From Ravibacter sp964559125 (GTDB lineage Bacteria; Bacteroidota; Bacteroidia; Cytophagales; Spirosomataceae): a DNA stretch of 64,000 nt. The notes beneath the pieces are model-generated. The model had not been told where the DNA came from, searched no databases, and saw only the letters and a program-made list of their open reading frames with translations. The DNA lies in assembly GCA_964559125.1 (NCBI GenBank), contig CAZLGW010000008.1, positions 1 to 64,000 of the forward strand, given 5' to 3'. The translations under genes were made by a program, and so were the position numbers. This document shows positions 25,872-34,361 of the stretch, one piece after another (positions within the stretch are counted from its first letter, which is position 1; every line of letters begins with the position of its first letter).

Positions 25872-26234
25872 GTGTTAAGATCCACGCTTGCGACCGTCAT
25901 TATCGGAATTGTATTTTTTATAGTCGATTCCCTGGGCTATTCGGCAGGAATCCTGCATCCGAAAATATGGTACATCCTCACATTCTACATGGCCCTTTCC
26001 TTCCTGATCGACCAGCTGATGTTACAGGGTTTCAGAAATAACCGTGAAAAATTCGTACAGTTTTACCTTTCTGTTTCGATAGTCCGGTTTATCCTCAGCC
26101 TGATATTTGTCGGTGTATTCCTCTACCGCAAAGTTCCTGACGGCGGGTTGTTCGTTGCCAATTTTTTTGCACTCTATTTATTTTACACATGTTTTGAAAT
26201 ATGGGGAGTCTATCGTAAATTGCGCGCCAATTGA
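25872..26234 (+). CDS. Four-helix membrane protein of the ATP synthase cluster
   Basis: A 120-residue protein with four predicted transmembrane helices (about 3-20, 30-46, 62-84, 90-110) and a basic C-terminus (YRKLRAN). The frame has no upstream ATG: a TAA stop lies four codons before, so GTG 25872 is the likely start. It lies where atpI-like small subunits are encoded between atpZ and atpB, 25 bases before atpB. A role in c-ring assembly is inferred from position; sequence similarity to a named family is not clear to me. Confidence 0.65.
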   Translation: MLRSTLATVIIGIVFFIVDSLGYSAGILHPKIWYILTFYMALSFLIDQLMLQGFRNNREKFVQFYLSVSIVRFILSLIFVGVFLYRKVPDGGLFVANFFALYLFYTCFEIWGVYRKLRAN

Positions 26235-26259
26235 ACAGGACTCAAGTAACTCGACTAAA

Positions 26260-27309
26260 ATGCCACGATCGATACGTCAGGTTTTAGCCTTATTATCATT
26301 ATCCATCTTACTGGGATTCAATCCGTTATACGCCCAGGATCACTCCCATCATGATGCCGGGGGCCATACTTCGCTGGAAGAGGCGGAATTCGAAACCGGT
26401 AAACTGATCATGCACCACATCGGCGATTCGCATGAATGGGAATTTACGAAAGGTGTCAGCATACCGCTTCCTGTTATCCTCTATTCTGCCGATCGCGGCA
26501 TTGAAGTATTTTCTTCTTCCCGCTTCCACAACGACCATCACGAATATAACGGGTATCATCTCGTACATGGCGACTCGGAGAAAATAGTTCCTGTTGACGA
26601 AAGCCGTACGGTTTACGATTTTTCGATCACCAAAAATGTAGCTTCGATGATCCTCGGCGCTATCATTCTTATCCTGGTGTTCACTTCCGTTGCAAAATCC
26701 TATAAAAGAGAAAAAGGCAAGGCTCCCAAAGGTCTTCAATCGGCGATGGAAGTACTGGTCCTTTTCATAAGAGATGAAGTGGTAAAGCCGAATGTGGGGC
26801 CCAATTACGGTAAATACCTGCCTTACCTGCTCACTTTGTTCTTTTTCATCCTGATCAACAACCTGCTGGGCCTCGTTCCGGGCGGTGCAAACGTGACCGG
26901 GAACATCGCCATTACACTGGTATTGGCTGTTCTTACCTTTATTATTACGCACGTTAGTTCCAACAAGCACTACTGGAAGCACCTCGTTGCCCCGACAGGC
27001 GTGCCGGTAGCGCTGCTTCCCATTATGATCCCAGTCGAGATCGTAGGTGTGTTTATGAAGCCTTTCTCGCTGATGCTGCGGCTTTTCGCCAACATCACAG
27101 CAGGGCACATCATCCTGTTGAGCCTGTTCAGCCTGATTTTTATTTTCAAGAGTTTTGTGCTGGCTCCCGTGGTTTCTCTTTTCGTGCTTTTCATGAATTT
27201 TATTGAGATCCTCGTGGCGTTTCTGCAGGCATTTATTTTTACGCTGTTATCGTCTATGTATATCGGCAGCGCTATAGAGGAGCATAGCCATGCGGATCAT
27301 GGGCACTAA
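26260..27309 (+). CDS. atpB: ATP synthase F0 subunit a
   Basis: Subunit a forms the proton half-channels beside the c-ring. I chose ATG 26260, giving 349 residues: it opens on a signal-like segment (VLALLSLSILLGFNPLYAQ) followed by a His-rich stretch, as in Bacteroidota AtpB proteins, which have a long N-terminal periplasmic extension. An upstream in-frame start at 26107 would lie inside the previous gene. Five to six helices follow, with the essential arginine (Arg274) in LMLRLFANITAGH. The C-terminus is again His-rich (HSHADHGH). atpE follows after 88 bases that form two hairpins. Confidence 0.96.
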   Translation: MPRSIRQVLALLSLSILLGFNPLYAQDHSHHDAGGHTSLEEAEFETGKLIMHHIGDSHEWEFTKGVSIPLPVILYSADRGIEVFSSSRFHNDHHEYNGYHLVHGDSEKIVPVDESRTVYDFSITKNVASMILGAIILILVFTSVAKSYKREKGKAPKGLQSAMEVLVLFIRDEVVKPNVGPNYGKYLPYLLTLFFFILINNLLGLVPGGANVTGNIAITLVLAVLTFIITHVSSNKHYWKHLVAPTGVPVALLPIMIPVEIVGVFMKPFSLMLRLFANITAGHIILLSLFSLIFIFKSFVLAPVVSLFVLFMNFIEILVAFLQAFIFTLLSSMYIGSAIEEHSHADHGH

Positions 27310-27349
27310 CCCCTGCAGGGTTAGTTGGAGGATGGTGCCCTTTCAGGGC
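27307..27349 (+). other. Tandem hairpins in the atpB-atpE spacer
   Basis: Hairpin 1: TAACCC (27307-27312, including the atpB stop) with GGGTTA (27318-27323). Hairpin 2: GCCCT (27337-27341) with AGGGC (27345-27349). They precede atpE, whose product is needed in about ten-fold excess over subunit a, so they may mark an RNA processing or stabilising site. Confidence 0.4.
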
Positions 27350-27397
27350 TAGAGTTTTAATCTTTTGTTTTCAAATATATTTTCAAACATCACAATT

Positions 27398-27658
27398 ATG
27401 TTAGCTCAAATTTTGCTTCAGGCAGTAGAACAAGGAGGACTCGGATTGGCATTTGCCGGTGCGGCTATCGGTGCGGGTCTTGCCGCTATCGGTGCAGGAC
27501 TTGGTATCGGTAAAATCGGCGGCAGCGCCATGGAAGGTATTGCCCGTCAGCCGGAAGCGGCCGGTCGTATCCAAACGGCTATGCTTATCATTGCTGCTCT
27601 TATTGAAGCGGTTGCTCTTTTTGCAGCGGTTATCTGTCTTCTTATTTCTTTCAAATAA
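27398..27658 (+). CDS. atpE: ATP synthase F0 subunit c
   Basis: An 86-residue two-helix proteolipid that forms the rotor ring. The first helix has the glycine-rich GAAIGAGLAAIGAGLGIG, the loop carries RQPEAAG, and the second helix has the ion-binding Glu70 in ALIEAVAL. The residue after Glu is Ala rather than Ser/Thr, which favours proton over sodium binding (family knowledge). ATG 27398 was preferred to a TTG eleven codons upstream. It is flanked on both sides by spacers rich in hairpins. Confidence 0.97.
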   Translation: MLAQILLQAVEQGGLGLAFAGAAIGAGLAAIGAGLGIGKIGGSAMEGIARQPEAAGRIQTAMLIIAALIEAVALFAAVICLLISFK

Positions 27659-27671
27659 GACAGAGCAGGGG

Positions 27672-27737
27672 TTCCGGCGGCAATAGGCCCCGGTTAAGGC
27701 TCCGGAAAAAATTCTGCGGGAGCAATAGGCTCCCGCA
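27672..27737 (+). other. Hairpins in the atpE-atpF spacer
   Basis: TTCCGG (27672-27677) pairs with CCGGAA (27702-27707), and TGCGGGAGC (27715-27723) pairs with GCTCCCGCA (27729-27737) as a perfect 9-bp stem with an AATAG loop. CAATAGGC occurs in both (27681 and 27723). No T-run follows, so this is more likely a processing or partial read-through element between atpE and atpF than a terminator. Confidence 0.5.
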
Positions 27738-27790
27738 CTTATTGAAACAAAAGACTATCTCGTCATCAAAATCTCAAACATAAAGACAGC

Positions 27791-28288
27791 ATGTCACTTT
27801 TAACTCCAAATCCCGGACTTATCTTTTGGATGTTGGTCGTATTCCTGGTACTGGTTTTCATCCTTTCCAAATACGCCTGGGGACCGATTATCGCAGGCCT
27901 GAAAGAACGCGAAAACGAGATCCAGGGGGCGCTGGACCTGGCCAAAAAAACCAAGGAAGAAATGGCTAAGCTGAAGTCAGACAACGAACGCCTGATTGTA
28001 GAAGCCAATGCCGCCCGCGACCGGATCATCAAGGAAGCCAGAGAAGCAGCCGACCGCCTGGTTGAAGCAGCCAAGGAAAAGGCAACAGCCGAAGGAAACC
28101 GTATCATTGAAAATGCACGCGAGGCCATCAGGAGCGAACAAGCTGCTGCGGTAGCCCAGATCAAGAAAGAGGTAGCTACCCTTTCTATCGATATTGCCGA
28201 AAAAGTACTTCGCCGCGAGCTGAGCGACAAAAGCGCACAGGAACAGCTGGTGGCAGACCTGGTGAAAGACAGCGTAAAACTGAATTGA
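27791..28288 (+). CDS. atpF: ATP synthase F0 subunit b
   Basis: A 165-residue peripheral-stalk subunit: one N-terminal membrane helix (about 10-30, LIFWMLVVFLVLVFILSKYAW) with the conserved GPIIAGLKERENEI start of the stalk, then a long charged, alanine-rich coiled coil (about 35-130) and a C-terminal segment that contacts the delta subunit. It forms a dimer linking F0 to F1. It lies 132 bases after atpE and 56 before atpH. Confidence 0.96.
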   Translation: MSLLTPNPGLIFWMLVVFLVLVFILSKYAWGPIIAGLKERENEIQGALDLAKKTKEEMAKLKSDNERLIVEANAARDRIIKEAREAADRLVEAAKEKATAEGNRIIENAREAIRSEQAAAVAQIKKEVATLSIDIAEKVLRRELSDKSAQEQLVADLVKDSVKLN

Positions 28289-28344
28289 GCAGACAGGTCA
28301 CTGTTTGTTTTTGAACGAGACGAATACCCATTTAAGAAAATAAA

Positions 28345-28881
28345 ATGTCAATCGCTACAGTTGCATCCCGCTACGCCAAGTCCCTGATCGAACTGGCTAA
28401 AGAAAAGAAAGTAGTGGACGAAGTGTACAACGATATGGTGCTGTTCAGCAAAACTGCTGACGAAAACCGCATCCTGATGAAGGTTTTGGGAAGCCCGGTC
28501 GTAAGACATGAGAAAAAGCTGGGTATCCTGAAGGGGCTGTTCCAGGACAAAGTGGACCCCGTTTCCTTCAGTATCTTCAATATTATCACCCGGAAGAACC
28601 GGGAGGCTATACTGGATGCCATTGCCGATGAGTATATCAGGCAATACGACGACTATAAGGGTATCCAAAAGGCTACTGTTATATCGAGCACCGCGCTTAC
28701 TCCCGAGGTGAAAAAGCAATTTATTACTTCACTGGAAGCCTCTACGGGCAAGAAAATCGAGCTGGAAGAGAAGATAGACGACAGCCTGGTCGGTGGTTAC
28801 GTCCTCAGAGTGGGCGACCGGCAGGTAGATGCATCCCTGAAAAGCCGGCTCAACGCGCTTAAGATTAAGTTGGTTTCTTAG
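28345..28881 (+). CDS. atpH: ATP synthase F1 subunit delta
   Basis: A 178-residue OSCP/delta subunit that caps the peripheral stalk on the F1 head. The N-terminal helical domain (ASRYAKSLIELAKEKKVVDEV) and the C-terminal conserved block (LEEKIDDSLVGGYVLRVGDRQVDASLKSRL) are typical. It is the last gene of the cluster: instead of atpA and atpG, a convergent nuclease gene follows after a 10-bp hairpin, so the catalytic F1 subunits must be encoded elsewhere. Confidence 0.95.
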   Translation: MSIATVASRYAKSLIELAKEKKVVDEVYNDMVLFSKTADENRILMKVLGSPVVRHEKKLGILKGLFQDKVDPVSFSIFNIITRKNREAILDAIADEYIRQYDDYKGIQKATVISSTALTPEVKKQFITSLEASTGKKIELEEKIDDSLVGGYVLRVGDRQVDASLKSRLNALKIKLVS

Positions 28882-28883
28882 AA

Positions 28884-28915
28884 ACCGGCGGCTTCGACTC
28901 CGCTCAGCCGCCGGT
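28884..28915. terminator. Bidirectional hairpin between atpH and the nuclease gene
   Basis: ACCGGCGGCT (28884-28893) and AGCCGCCGGT (28906-28915) form a perfect 10-bp stem with a 12-base loop, starting 3 bases after the atpH stop and ending 7 before the convergent nuclease stop. The stem-proximal loop bases (TTCGACTCCGCTC) resemble a hairpin repeat common in Bacteroidota genomes. There is no T-run. Confidence 0.6.
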
Positions 28916-28922
28916 GTAGAAG

Positions 28923-29873
28923 TCACTTCAACCGGTACCACTCCCCCGGATTACTTTTCATTTCTACCTTGTCCTCTATATCGTCGGGCAGCAGCGGGAA
29001 AAAATCTATCCTGGTGAGGCTCTCCACCGAATCGATACTTACTGCCGCTTTGGACAACGGCATCGTGGACGGTTCGTTGTTCAACAGGAAAGCGATACCT
29101 TTTACATAGGGAGGTTCAGCATATAAAACCACCTTATAAAACTGTTCGGGAACCGCTACCTTGTTTACTTTGCCGATGGTCTTCAGTCCCGGCTTTAGTA
29201 CAGGTCCGGTTACCACGTAGATCTTTTCATATTTATAAGCCCAGGCCCGTACGAGCTTCTCTAGATCATTCCATATCCCGGCGTTGAAGTCCCTGTCCTG
29301 CGGCGAAATATTGCTCATATAAAAAGTCTCTCTCATCTGCTCGTACGAATGCTTGAAATCGGCTGCGGGAGCCAGGTGGCCGCGGTCGTACCCGCTACGC
29401 GTGTAATCTGAAAAGAGCGCTGAGCCGGTTTTCACCTTCGGATCCGGGTTAAAAAAACGATCTCGCGCGCCTTGCCCCGATACCTGTTCCCGCACAAGGG
29501 GATAGGCCACCCACGAAGCCTGCTCATAACGCTCATTATACCCCAGTGAAAACCCGGTGTGCTCTACCAGCTCCAGCTTGTCAGGCCCCAGGCTAACCGG
29601 GAACACAAAGTCCTTCCGGCTCAGGATCTCTTCAATCGGCGTATCAGCGGGAACGGGGATCATACCGGCAGACTGCCCGCCTGCTAATCCGGACAATATT
29701 TCAATTTTATCGCCGACAGACCCGGAAGAAACGGCTTCAATGGTTTCCCAAAGCTTCCCGTCGGGGAAGAACCTGTCCTTAAAATGGAGGAAAAGCCCTA
29801 GCCCGAAAAAGATTCCCAGTAATATCAGCGTATTACCTCTCCTACCCAATCCTTTCTTAAGAAAACCAAACAT
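28923..29873 (-). CDS. Membrane-anchored DNA/RNA non-specific endonuclease (NUC1/EndA type)
   Basis: A beta-beta-alpha-metal nuclease. The signature GYDRGHLAPAADF contains the catalytic His of DRGH (about residue 161), and the metal-binding Asn lies in SNISPQDRDFNAGIWN. I chose ATG 29873 (316 residues): it gives a basic N-terminus and a single hydrophobic segment (TLILLGIFFGLGLFLHF) that would anchor or export the enzyme; an in-frame ATG at 29948 adds 25 residues. It probably degrades extracellular or periplasmic nucleic acid for nutrition. It is divergent from the BaiN-like gene, and the spacer holds TATCTTTA (29903-29910), a near -7 box for that gene. Confidence 0.9.
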   Translation of the reverse strand: MFGFLKKGLGRRGNTLILLGIFFGLGLFLHFKDRFFPDGKLWETIEAVSSGSVGDKIEILSGLAGGQSAGMIPVPADTPIEEILSRKDFVFPVSLGPDKLELVEHTGFSLGYNERYEQASWVAYPLVREQVSGQGARDRFFNPDPKVKTGSALFSDYTRSGYDRGHLAPAADFKHSYEQMRETFYMSNISPQDRDFNAGIWNDLEKLVRAWAYKYEKIYVVTGPVLKPGLKTIGKVNKVAVPEQFYKVVLYAEPPYVKGIAFLLNNEPSTMPLSKAAVSIDSVESLTRIDFFPLLPDDIEDKVEMKSNPGEWYRLK

Positions 29874-29975
29874 GCAAAGTAATGACCAAAAACAAACCAG
29901 CGTATCTTTACCGCGAAGGTACAACTTAATCAGGTTGAAACCGGACAAAGAATATGAAGATGAGAGAATGAGAAT

Positions 29976-31205
29976 ATGTACATAGCGATCATAGGAGGTG
30001 GCGCCGCCGGGTTCATGGCCGCCATTACGGCTGCAGAATCCTTCCCCGGAAGCAAAGTTACGGTGCTTGAGAAATCAGGGAAGGTGTTGTCGAAAGTCCG
30101 GATCTCGGGCGGGGGAAGATGCAACGTGACACACCGGCCATCCGGCCCTCATCATTTTGCAAAAAACTATCCGAGGGGTGAAAAATTCCTGAAACCGATC
30201 CTTTCCGTCTTCAGTGCCGACGATACGGTCAGGTGGTTTGAAAGCAGGGGAGTGAAGCTCAAAACAGAGCCCGACGGCAGGATGTTCCCGGTCACCGACT
30301 CGTCCGATACCATCATTCACTGCCTGATGGAAAGCGCAAGGAAAAAGGGAGTAGAAGTACGTACCGGCGTTTCTGTCGTTTCTTTCGAAAAGACAGGCGA
30401 TCAGTTCATACTGGAAATCCATAACAGTCCCCCGATCATTACCGACCGCCTTGTCATAGCGACCGGCGGCTTCCCTAAACTTCAGGGATTTGACTGGCTG
30501 GCAGAACACGGACATGACATCATCCCGCCGGTCCCGTCATTGTTTACCTTCAATACCCCCGAAAGCTATCTCTTACCGCTCGCAGGTATTTCGGTTCAAT
30601 ATGCACGGATCAGGATCCACAATACTCCGCTGAAATCAGAAGGGCCTGTTCTCATCACGCACTGGGGCTTCAGCGGGCCGGCGGTACTGAGACTGTCTGC
30701 CTGGGGCGCACGCGAACTGGCCACGACGGATTACCAATTCCAGGTACGGATCAACTGGGCAGGCGACGCCAACTTCGACCGGGTAAGACAAAGCCTGTAC
30801 GACCTCAAAAGCTCTTCTCAAAAACAGCAGCTGGCTGCTCATCCACAGTTCGGTCTCCCGGCAAGGCTATGGCGTGCACTGGTGGAAAATGCAGGCATTT
30901 CCGCACAGCTTAAACTGGCCGACACCCCGCATAAATCGTTAAACAAACTTGCCATGCTGCTTACCGACAGTACATTCGATGTCTCGGGAAAAACCACCTT
31001 CAAGGAAGAATTCGTAACCTGCGGCGGGATAAGCCTGGAGAGCATCAACCCCAAAACGATGGAAAGCAAAAGTACGAAGGGCCTTTTCTTTGCCGGAGAA
31101 GTGATCGATGCAGACGGCATTACGGGCGGATTCAACTTTCAGAATGCCTGGAGTACCGGGTTTATTGCGGGGAAGCACGCGGGGTTACCCGGTCTTCATT
31201 CCTGA
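29976..31205 (+). CDS. HI0933/BaiN-family FAD-dependent flavoprotein
   Basis: A 409-residue protein with an N-terminal FAD-binding Rossmann motif IGGGAAGFMAA, the family hallmark SGGGRCNVTH (about 46-55), an inserted beta-barrel domain, and a C-terminal FAD-contact block GLFFAGEVIDADGITGGFNFQ. The family (YhiN, BaiN) comprises soluble oxidoreductases; BaiN of Clostridium acts in bile-acid dehydroxylation, but most members, including this one, have unknown substrates. It ends in an intrinsic terminator that overlaps the 3' end of the convergent GH16 gene. Confidence 0.9.
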   Translation: MYIAIIGGGAAGFMAAITAAESFPGSKVTVLEKSGKVLSKVRISGGGRCNVTHRPSGPHHFAKNYPRGEKFLKPILSVFSADDTVRWFESRGVKLKTEPDGRMFPVTDSSDTIIHCLMESARKKGVEVRTGVSVVSFEKTGDQFILEIHNSPPIITDRLVIATGGFPKLQGFDWLAEHGHDIIPPVPSLFTFNTPESYLLPLAGISVQYARIRIHNTPLKSEGPVLITHWGFSGPAVLRLSAWGARELATTDYQFQVRINWAGDANFDRVRQSLYDLKSSSQKQQLAAHPQFGLPARLWRALVENAGISAQLKLADTPHKSLNKLAMLLTDSTFDVSGKTTFKEEFVTCGGISLESINPKTMESKSTKGLFFAGEVIDADGITGGFNFQNAWSTGFIAGKHAGLPGLHS

Positions 31206-31228
31206 AACCGGTCAACGCCCGGTTTTTT
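31205..31228 (+). terminator. Intrinsic terminator of the flavoprotein gene
   Basis: AAACCGG (31205-31211) and CCGGTTT (31219-31225) form a 7-bp stem with a 7-base loop followed by further T to 31228. The stem begins on the last base of the flavoprotein stop codon, and the loop and second arm lie inside the end of the convergent GH16 gene, so the terminator and the GH16 C-terminus share sequence. Confidence 0.8.
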
Positions 31229-32825
31229 CCAATACGATATCGTCCAGGAAGATCGGGCCGTTGCCCGTATTGCTAAAAACCACCCTGACGATCTTTAAAT
31301 GGCCCTCATGCTCCTTTCCTGTTTTAAAATTCATCCGACTCTCTTTAAAAACAGGCGAGCCCGATACACTCTGCCGCGAATCGTCTTCTGCTACCCCCGA
31401 TACCGGCGTTATATTACTGACCTGCGCCTCCAGCTTTCCTTCTCCTTTTACCCAATAGCCGAGCTGATAATTTTCTGAATGATCGAGGTAAACATACTGG
31501 GTTAATGCCTGTCCCGGCTGCAAAACGAACCCGACATTTCCCGTTCTCGCTGCAGACGCCGAAACAGCGGCAGCGCCCTCCCACGGCAATATACGTCCGC
31601 TGTATTCCGCGCCGCCGTTGGGGAGTTCGTTCTTTCCTTCCAGCGGCCACTGATAACCGCGTATATAATCCACTTCCATATTGACGGTCCCGCCTCCCCC
31701 GTAGCTTCCCAAAAGCACATTCATGAAATGGTTCGGGGCGTATATCTGGTTTTTGTCAGAATATTCCTTGATCAGGTTACCATTAATATAGTGGACGATC
31801 GATGCAGGCGTCCACAGCATACCGTGTACTACCCATTGGTCTACATGCTTATAGCCTTCGGCAATGTGCGTAGCCAGGTTGCGCTGAAACTTGCCATCCT
31901 TGTCCACATGTCCGTGCAGCACAAACTGTGCATTCAGGTATTCGAATACATCGATCTCAAAAACCTGTCCCTTAGGCCTGATACCCTTTACACCCTCAAC
32001 TTCCGTACCTTCTTCCAGGTAATACCGGAGATCCGGCCCGGGAGAATCAAACCAGAAAGCCGTATTCAGCCCCCTGGGCTTTCCGGTACTGCTCCTTTTT
32101 ACCCTTACCTCAAAGTATCCGCCTCTCCGGTTATCCAGCATATTTTCATTTCTCCCCCAGTCGTAGGTCTGGATGGAGGAGATCTTCTTATTGTTCTTCA
32201 AATCATACACCTCCTCCGGCTGTGTATCGTTTGTCAGCAGGTTGATAGTTTTCCCATTCAGGATATAGGCAGCCTGCGGCAGGCTGTCGGCCTTCATTTT
32301 ACCGAAGTTCATCTTATACAGGTAGTCAATGCTTGAATAGTAACTGGTAGACCATTTGTTACGGTTCAGCAACTCGTCGTTGAATTCATCGTGCCAGAAG
32401 AGCTTCATCCCTTCCGGTACTGCCGCCGAACTCGGAATGTCCAGGCCGGCCACTTCTTCCTCATCCAATATCCATTCTTTTCCCGTGGTCACTTCTCCAG
32501 AAACAGTATGCCCTCTCCCGGATGCTTCCATCCATACGTAGTACTTTGTTTCTGCGTTCACGTCCTGTATATAGTATCGGCGGGTGCCAGCCGGGGCTAC
32601 GGCCATCGGATGAGCCGGCTTCCTGTTTTCAGCAGACCAATAGATATTGACGCCTTTCCCGTCGGAAGCACAGTCGTTCCATTGTACTTTTATCCAGGTA
32701 CGGGTACCGGTCAGTTTCAGGTCACAAATTCCCGACAAGCGAGCGTCGCTATTATTTTGTGCAGCTACGACTGTCGCAAAAAGCAGGCAGGAGATCATCC
32801 TGCCTGCATGATGTAGGAGCCTCAT
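31212..32825 (-). CDS. GH16 family endo-beta-glycanase with FN3-like and C-terminal beta-sandwich domains
   Basis: A 537-residue secreted enzyme. Signal peptide (up to about residue 22; start could also be the Met at residue 10), an N-terminal FN3-like domain (about 28-115), the GH16 catalytic domain (about 135-400, LFWHDEFND at the front) with the active-site motif EIDVFE (Glu290 nucleophile, Asp292, Glu295 acid/base), and a C-terminal CBM-like beta-sandwich (about 410-535, ending GPIFLDDIVLE). GH16 members of such PULs cut laminarin, mixed-linkage glucan, agar or porphyran; the motif has no beta-bulge insertion beyond EXDXXE, so the exact specificity is open. It starts 3 bases after susD. 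Confidence 0.93.
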   Translation of the reverse strand: MRLLHHAGRMISCLLFATVVAAQNNSDARLSGICDLKLTGTRTWIKVQWNDCASDGKGVNIYWSAENRKPAHPMAVAPAGTRRYYIQDVNAETKYYVWMEASGRGHTVSGEVTTGKEWILDEEEVAGLDIPSSAAVPEGMKLFWHDEFNDELLNRNKWSTSYYSSIDYLYKMNFGKMKADSLPQAAYILNGKTINLLTNDTQPEEVYDLKNNKKISSIQTYDWGRNENMLDNRRGGYFEVRVKRSSTGKPRGLNTAFWFDSPGPDLRYYLEEGTEVEGVKGIRPKGQVFEIDVFEYLNAQFVLHGHVDKDGKFQRNLATHIAEGYKHVDQWVVHGMLWTPASIVHYINGNLIKEYSDKNQIYAPNHFMNVLLGSYGGGGTVNMEVDYIRGYQWPLEGKNELPNGGAEYSGRILPWEGAAAVSASAARTGNVGFVLQPGQALTQYVYLDHSENYQLGYWVKGEGKLEAQVSNITPVSGVAEDDSRQSVSGSPVFKESRMNFKTGKEHEGHLKIVRVVFSNTGNGPIFLDDIVLEKTGR

Positions 32826-32828
32826 TTC

Positions 32829-34352
32829 TTAATTATAACCAGGGTTCTGCGCGATTACACCGTTGCTCTGGGTCACAACCGCTCTCGGAAGCGGGTACAA
32901 CACCTTATGGGCCTGGGCGGCGGTGCTGCCGTCGTCTATGGCCCGCTGGATGTATTTGCCCCACCGGATCAGGTCATCCTTTCTCCATCCTTCCCCCCAT
33001 AGCTCAAACAAGCGCTCATCCTGTATTTTAGCAAGGAATGCCTCTTTCGACAAACCTGGGGTCAAATCTGGAAGGCCCGCCCTGTTTCTTACCAAATTAA
33101 TATAGTCATAAGCCCGGCTATTGGGGCCGCCGTTCGCTTCATTGATGCTTTCCGCCAGCATCAGCAACACATCTGCATAACGGTAGATAGGGAAATCCAC
33201 GCCGCTGTTTTGTGAATTGGCTTTAGAAGGGTCGGGTGAAAATTTCATCGGAACCGCACCCATATCTCCACCTGTCCGGGCGTTACGGTAAACGACATTC
33301 CCCGCTGCATCTTTCCCCGTCGGGTATGATTCCATCAGCATCTTAAGCCTTTTGTCGCTAGCCGCAAACTTATCATAGCTGCTCCAGCGCATTTTATAAC
33401 CGCCCCATGCGGTCAGCGGGATACCTGAAGGATCGGCATAGTCGGGCGGCAGGGAGTGGGCCAGCCACATATTGGTATACTGATCGCCGGCCGTGGGAGC
33501 ACACACGATTGCCAGGATCACTTCTTCGGAGCTACCTCCCTTATTGGCCATGCTGAAGTTGTCTTCATAATTCTCCATCAGCGAATAGCCCAGGGATACG
33601 ATCTGCTCACCGGTAGTGACGGCCTTTGCCCAGTCTTTCTCGTGCATGTATAGCTTCATCAGTCCGGTCAGTGCGGCTGCCTTCGTAAAACGTCCATAGT
33701 CCGGTCCTGTGAATTTGTCGGGCAAAGACGCTGCGGCATCCAGGTAATCCTTTTCAATCTGCGCCGCTACTTCCGCAGCCGAAGGCCGGGGTACGTAAGG
33801 GGCATTAGGATCGGCGGCAATAGCTGCATCTGTGACAATGGTTACCGGTCCGTAGTTGAAATACAGCAGTTGCGCATAGTGCGCGCGCAGTCCTTTCAGC
33901 TCGCCGATATACCTGTTTTTCAGCTCTTCGTTTATTTCTACATTCCGTATACCATCTATTGCGATGGCAATCCTTGAAATATAAGGCATGTACCGCTCGT
34001 AGTTATGGGTCACCCAGTCAAAATCCGGATGATAGTTGAGGGTATGCATAATAGGCCAGTTTCCGCCCCATGCGCAAACGCCTTCATCGGTAGTCATCAT
34101 GGCCTGGGTACGCCAGGCATACGTGCCGGAGGTCCATCCTCCCTGCCAGTCTGTTCCCCCGGCCAGGCCGGTATAAGCGGCATTGACCGCCGCTACCGCT
34201 CCTTCCGGGGTAGCAATCACAGAAGAAAGGTCGCCATAACTTTTAAAGTCCAGGTCGCCTTCACAGGACGTCAGCATAAGACAAGCCGACAGGCACGACA
34301 CAAGCAGAAGCCGTTGTATGATATTTTTATAAATCGCTGTCATGATATGCAT
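32829..34352 (-). CDS. SusD/RagB family glycan-binding lipoprotein (third PUL)
   Basis: A 507-residue SusD homologue with lipobox MLTSC (Cys30). N-terminal SusD segment (LDFKSYGDLSSVIATPEGAVAAVNAAY), helical TPR region, and the C-terminal RagB block with YRYADVLLMLAESINEAN and DERLFELWGEGWRKDDLIRWG. An alternative start is the Met three residues downstream. It lies 9 bases after susC and 3 before the GH16 gene, so it probably binds the glucan or galactan that the GH16 enzyme cuts. Confidence 0.95.
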   Translation of the reverse strand: MHIMTAIYKNIIQRLLLVSCLSACLMLTSCEGDLDFKSYGDLSSVIATPEGAVAAVNAAYTGLAGGTDWQGGWTSGTYAWRTQAMMTTDEGVCAWGGNWPIMHTLNYHPDFDWVTHNYERYMPYISRIAIAIDGIRNVEINEELKNRYIGELKGLRAHYAQLLYFNYGPVTIVTDAAIAADPNAPYVPRPSAAEVAAQIEKDYLDAAASLPDKFTGPDYGRFTKAAALTGLMKLYMHEKDWAKAVTTGEQIVSLGYSLMENYEDNFSMANKGGSSEEVILAIVCAPTAGDQYTNMWLAHSLPPDYADPSGIPLTAWGGYKMRWSSYDKFAASDKRLKMLMESYPTGKDAAGNVVYRNARTGGDMGAVPMKFSPDPSKANSQNSGVDFPIYRYADVLLMLAESINEANGGPNSRAYDYINLVRNRAGLPDLTPGLSKEAFLAKIQDERLFELWGEGWRKDDLIRWGKYIQRAIDDGSTAAQAHKVLYPLPRAVVTQSNGVIAQNPGYN

Positions 34353-34361
34353 TTTAAATAT

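Noticed and set aside
26326..27108. A 260-codon open frame on the minus strand
   Set aside because: Antisense to atpB; no protein-like composition.
29875..29882. TTACTTTG on the minus strand as promoter of the nuclease gene
   Set aside because: It lies only two bases before the chosen start and has no -33 element at a suitable distance.
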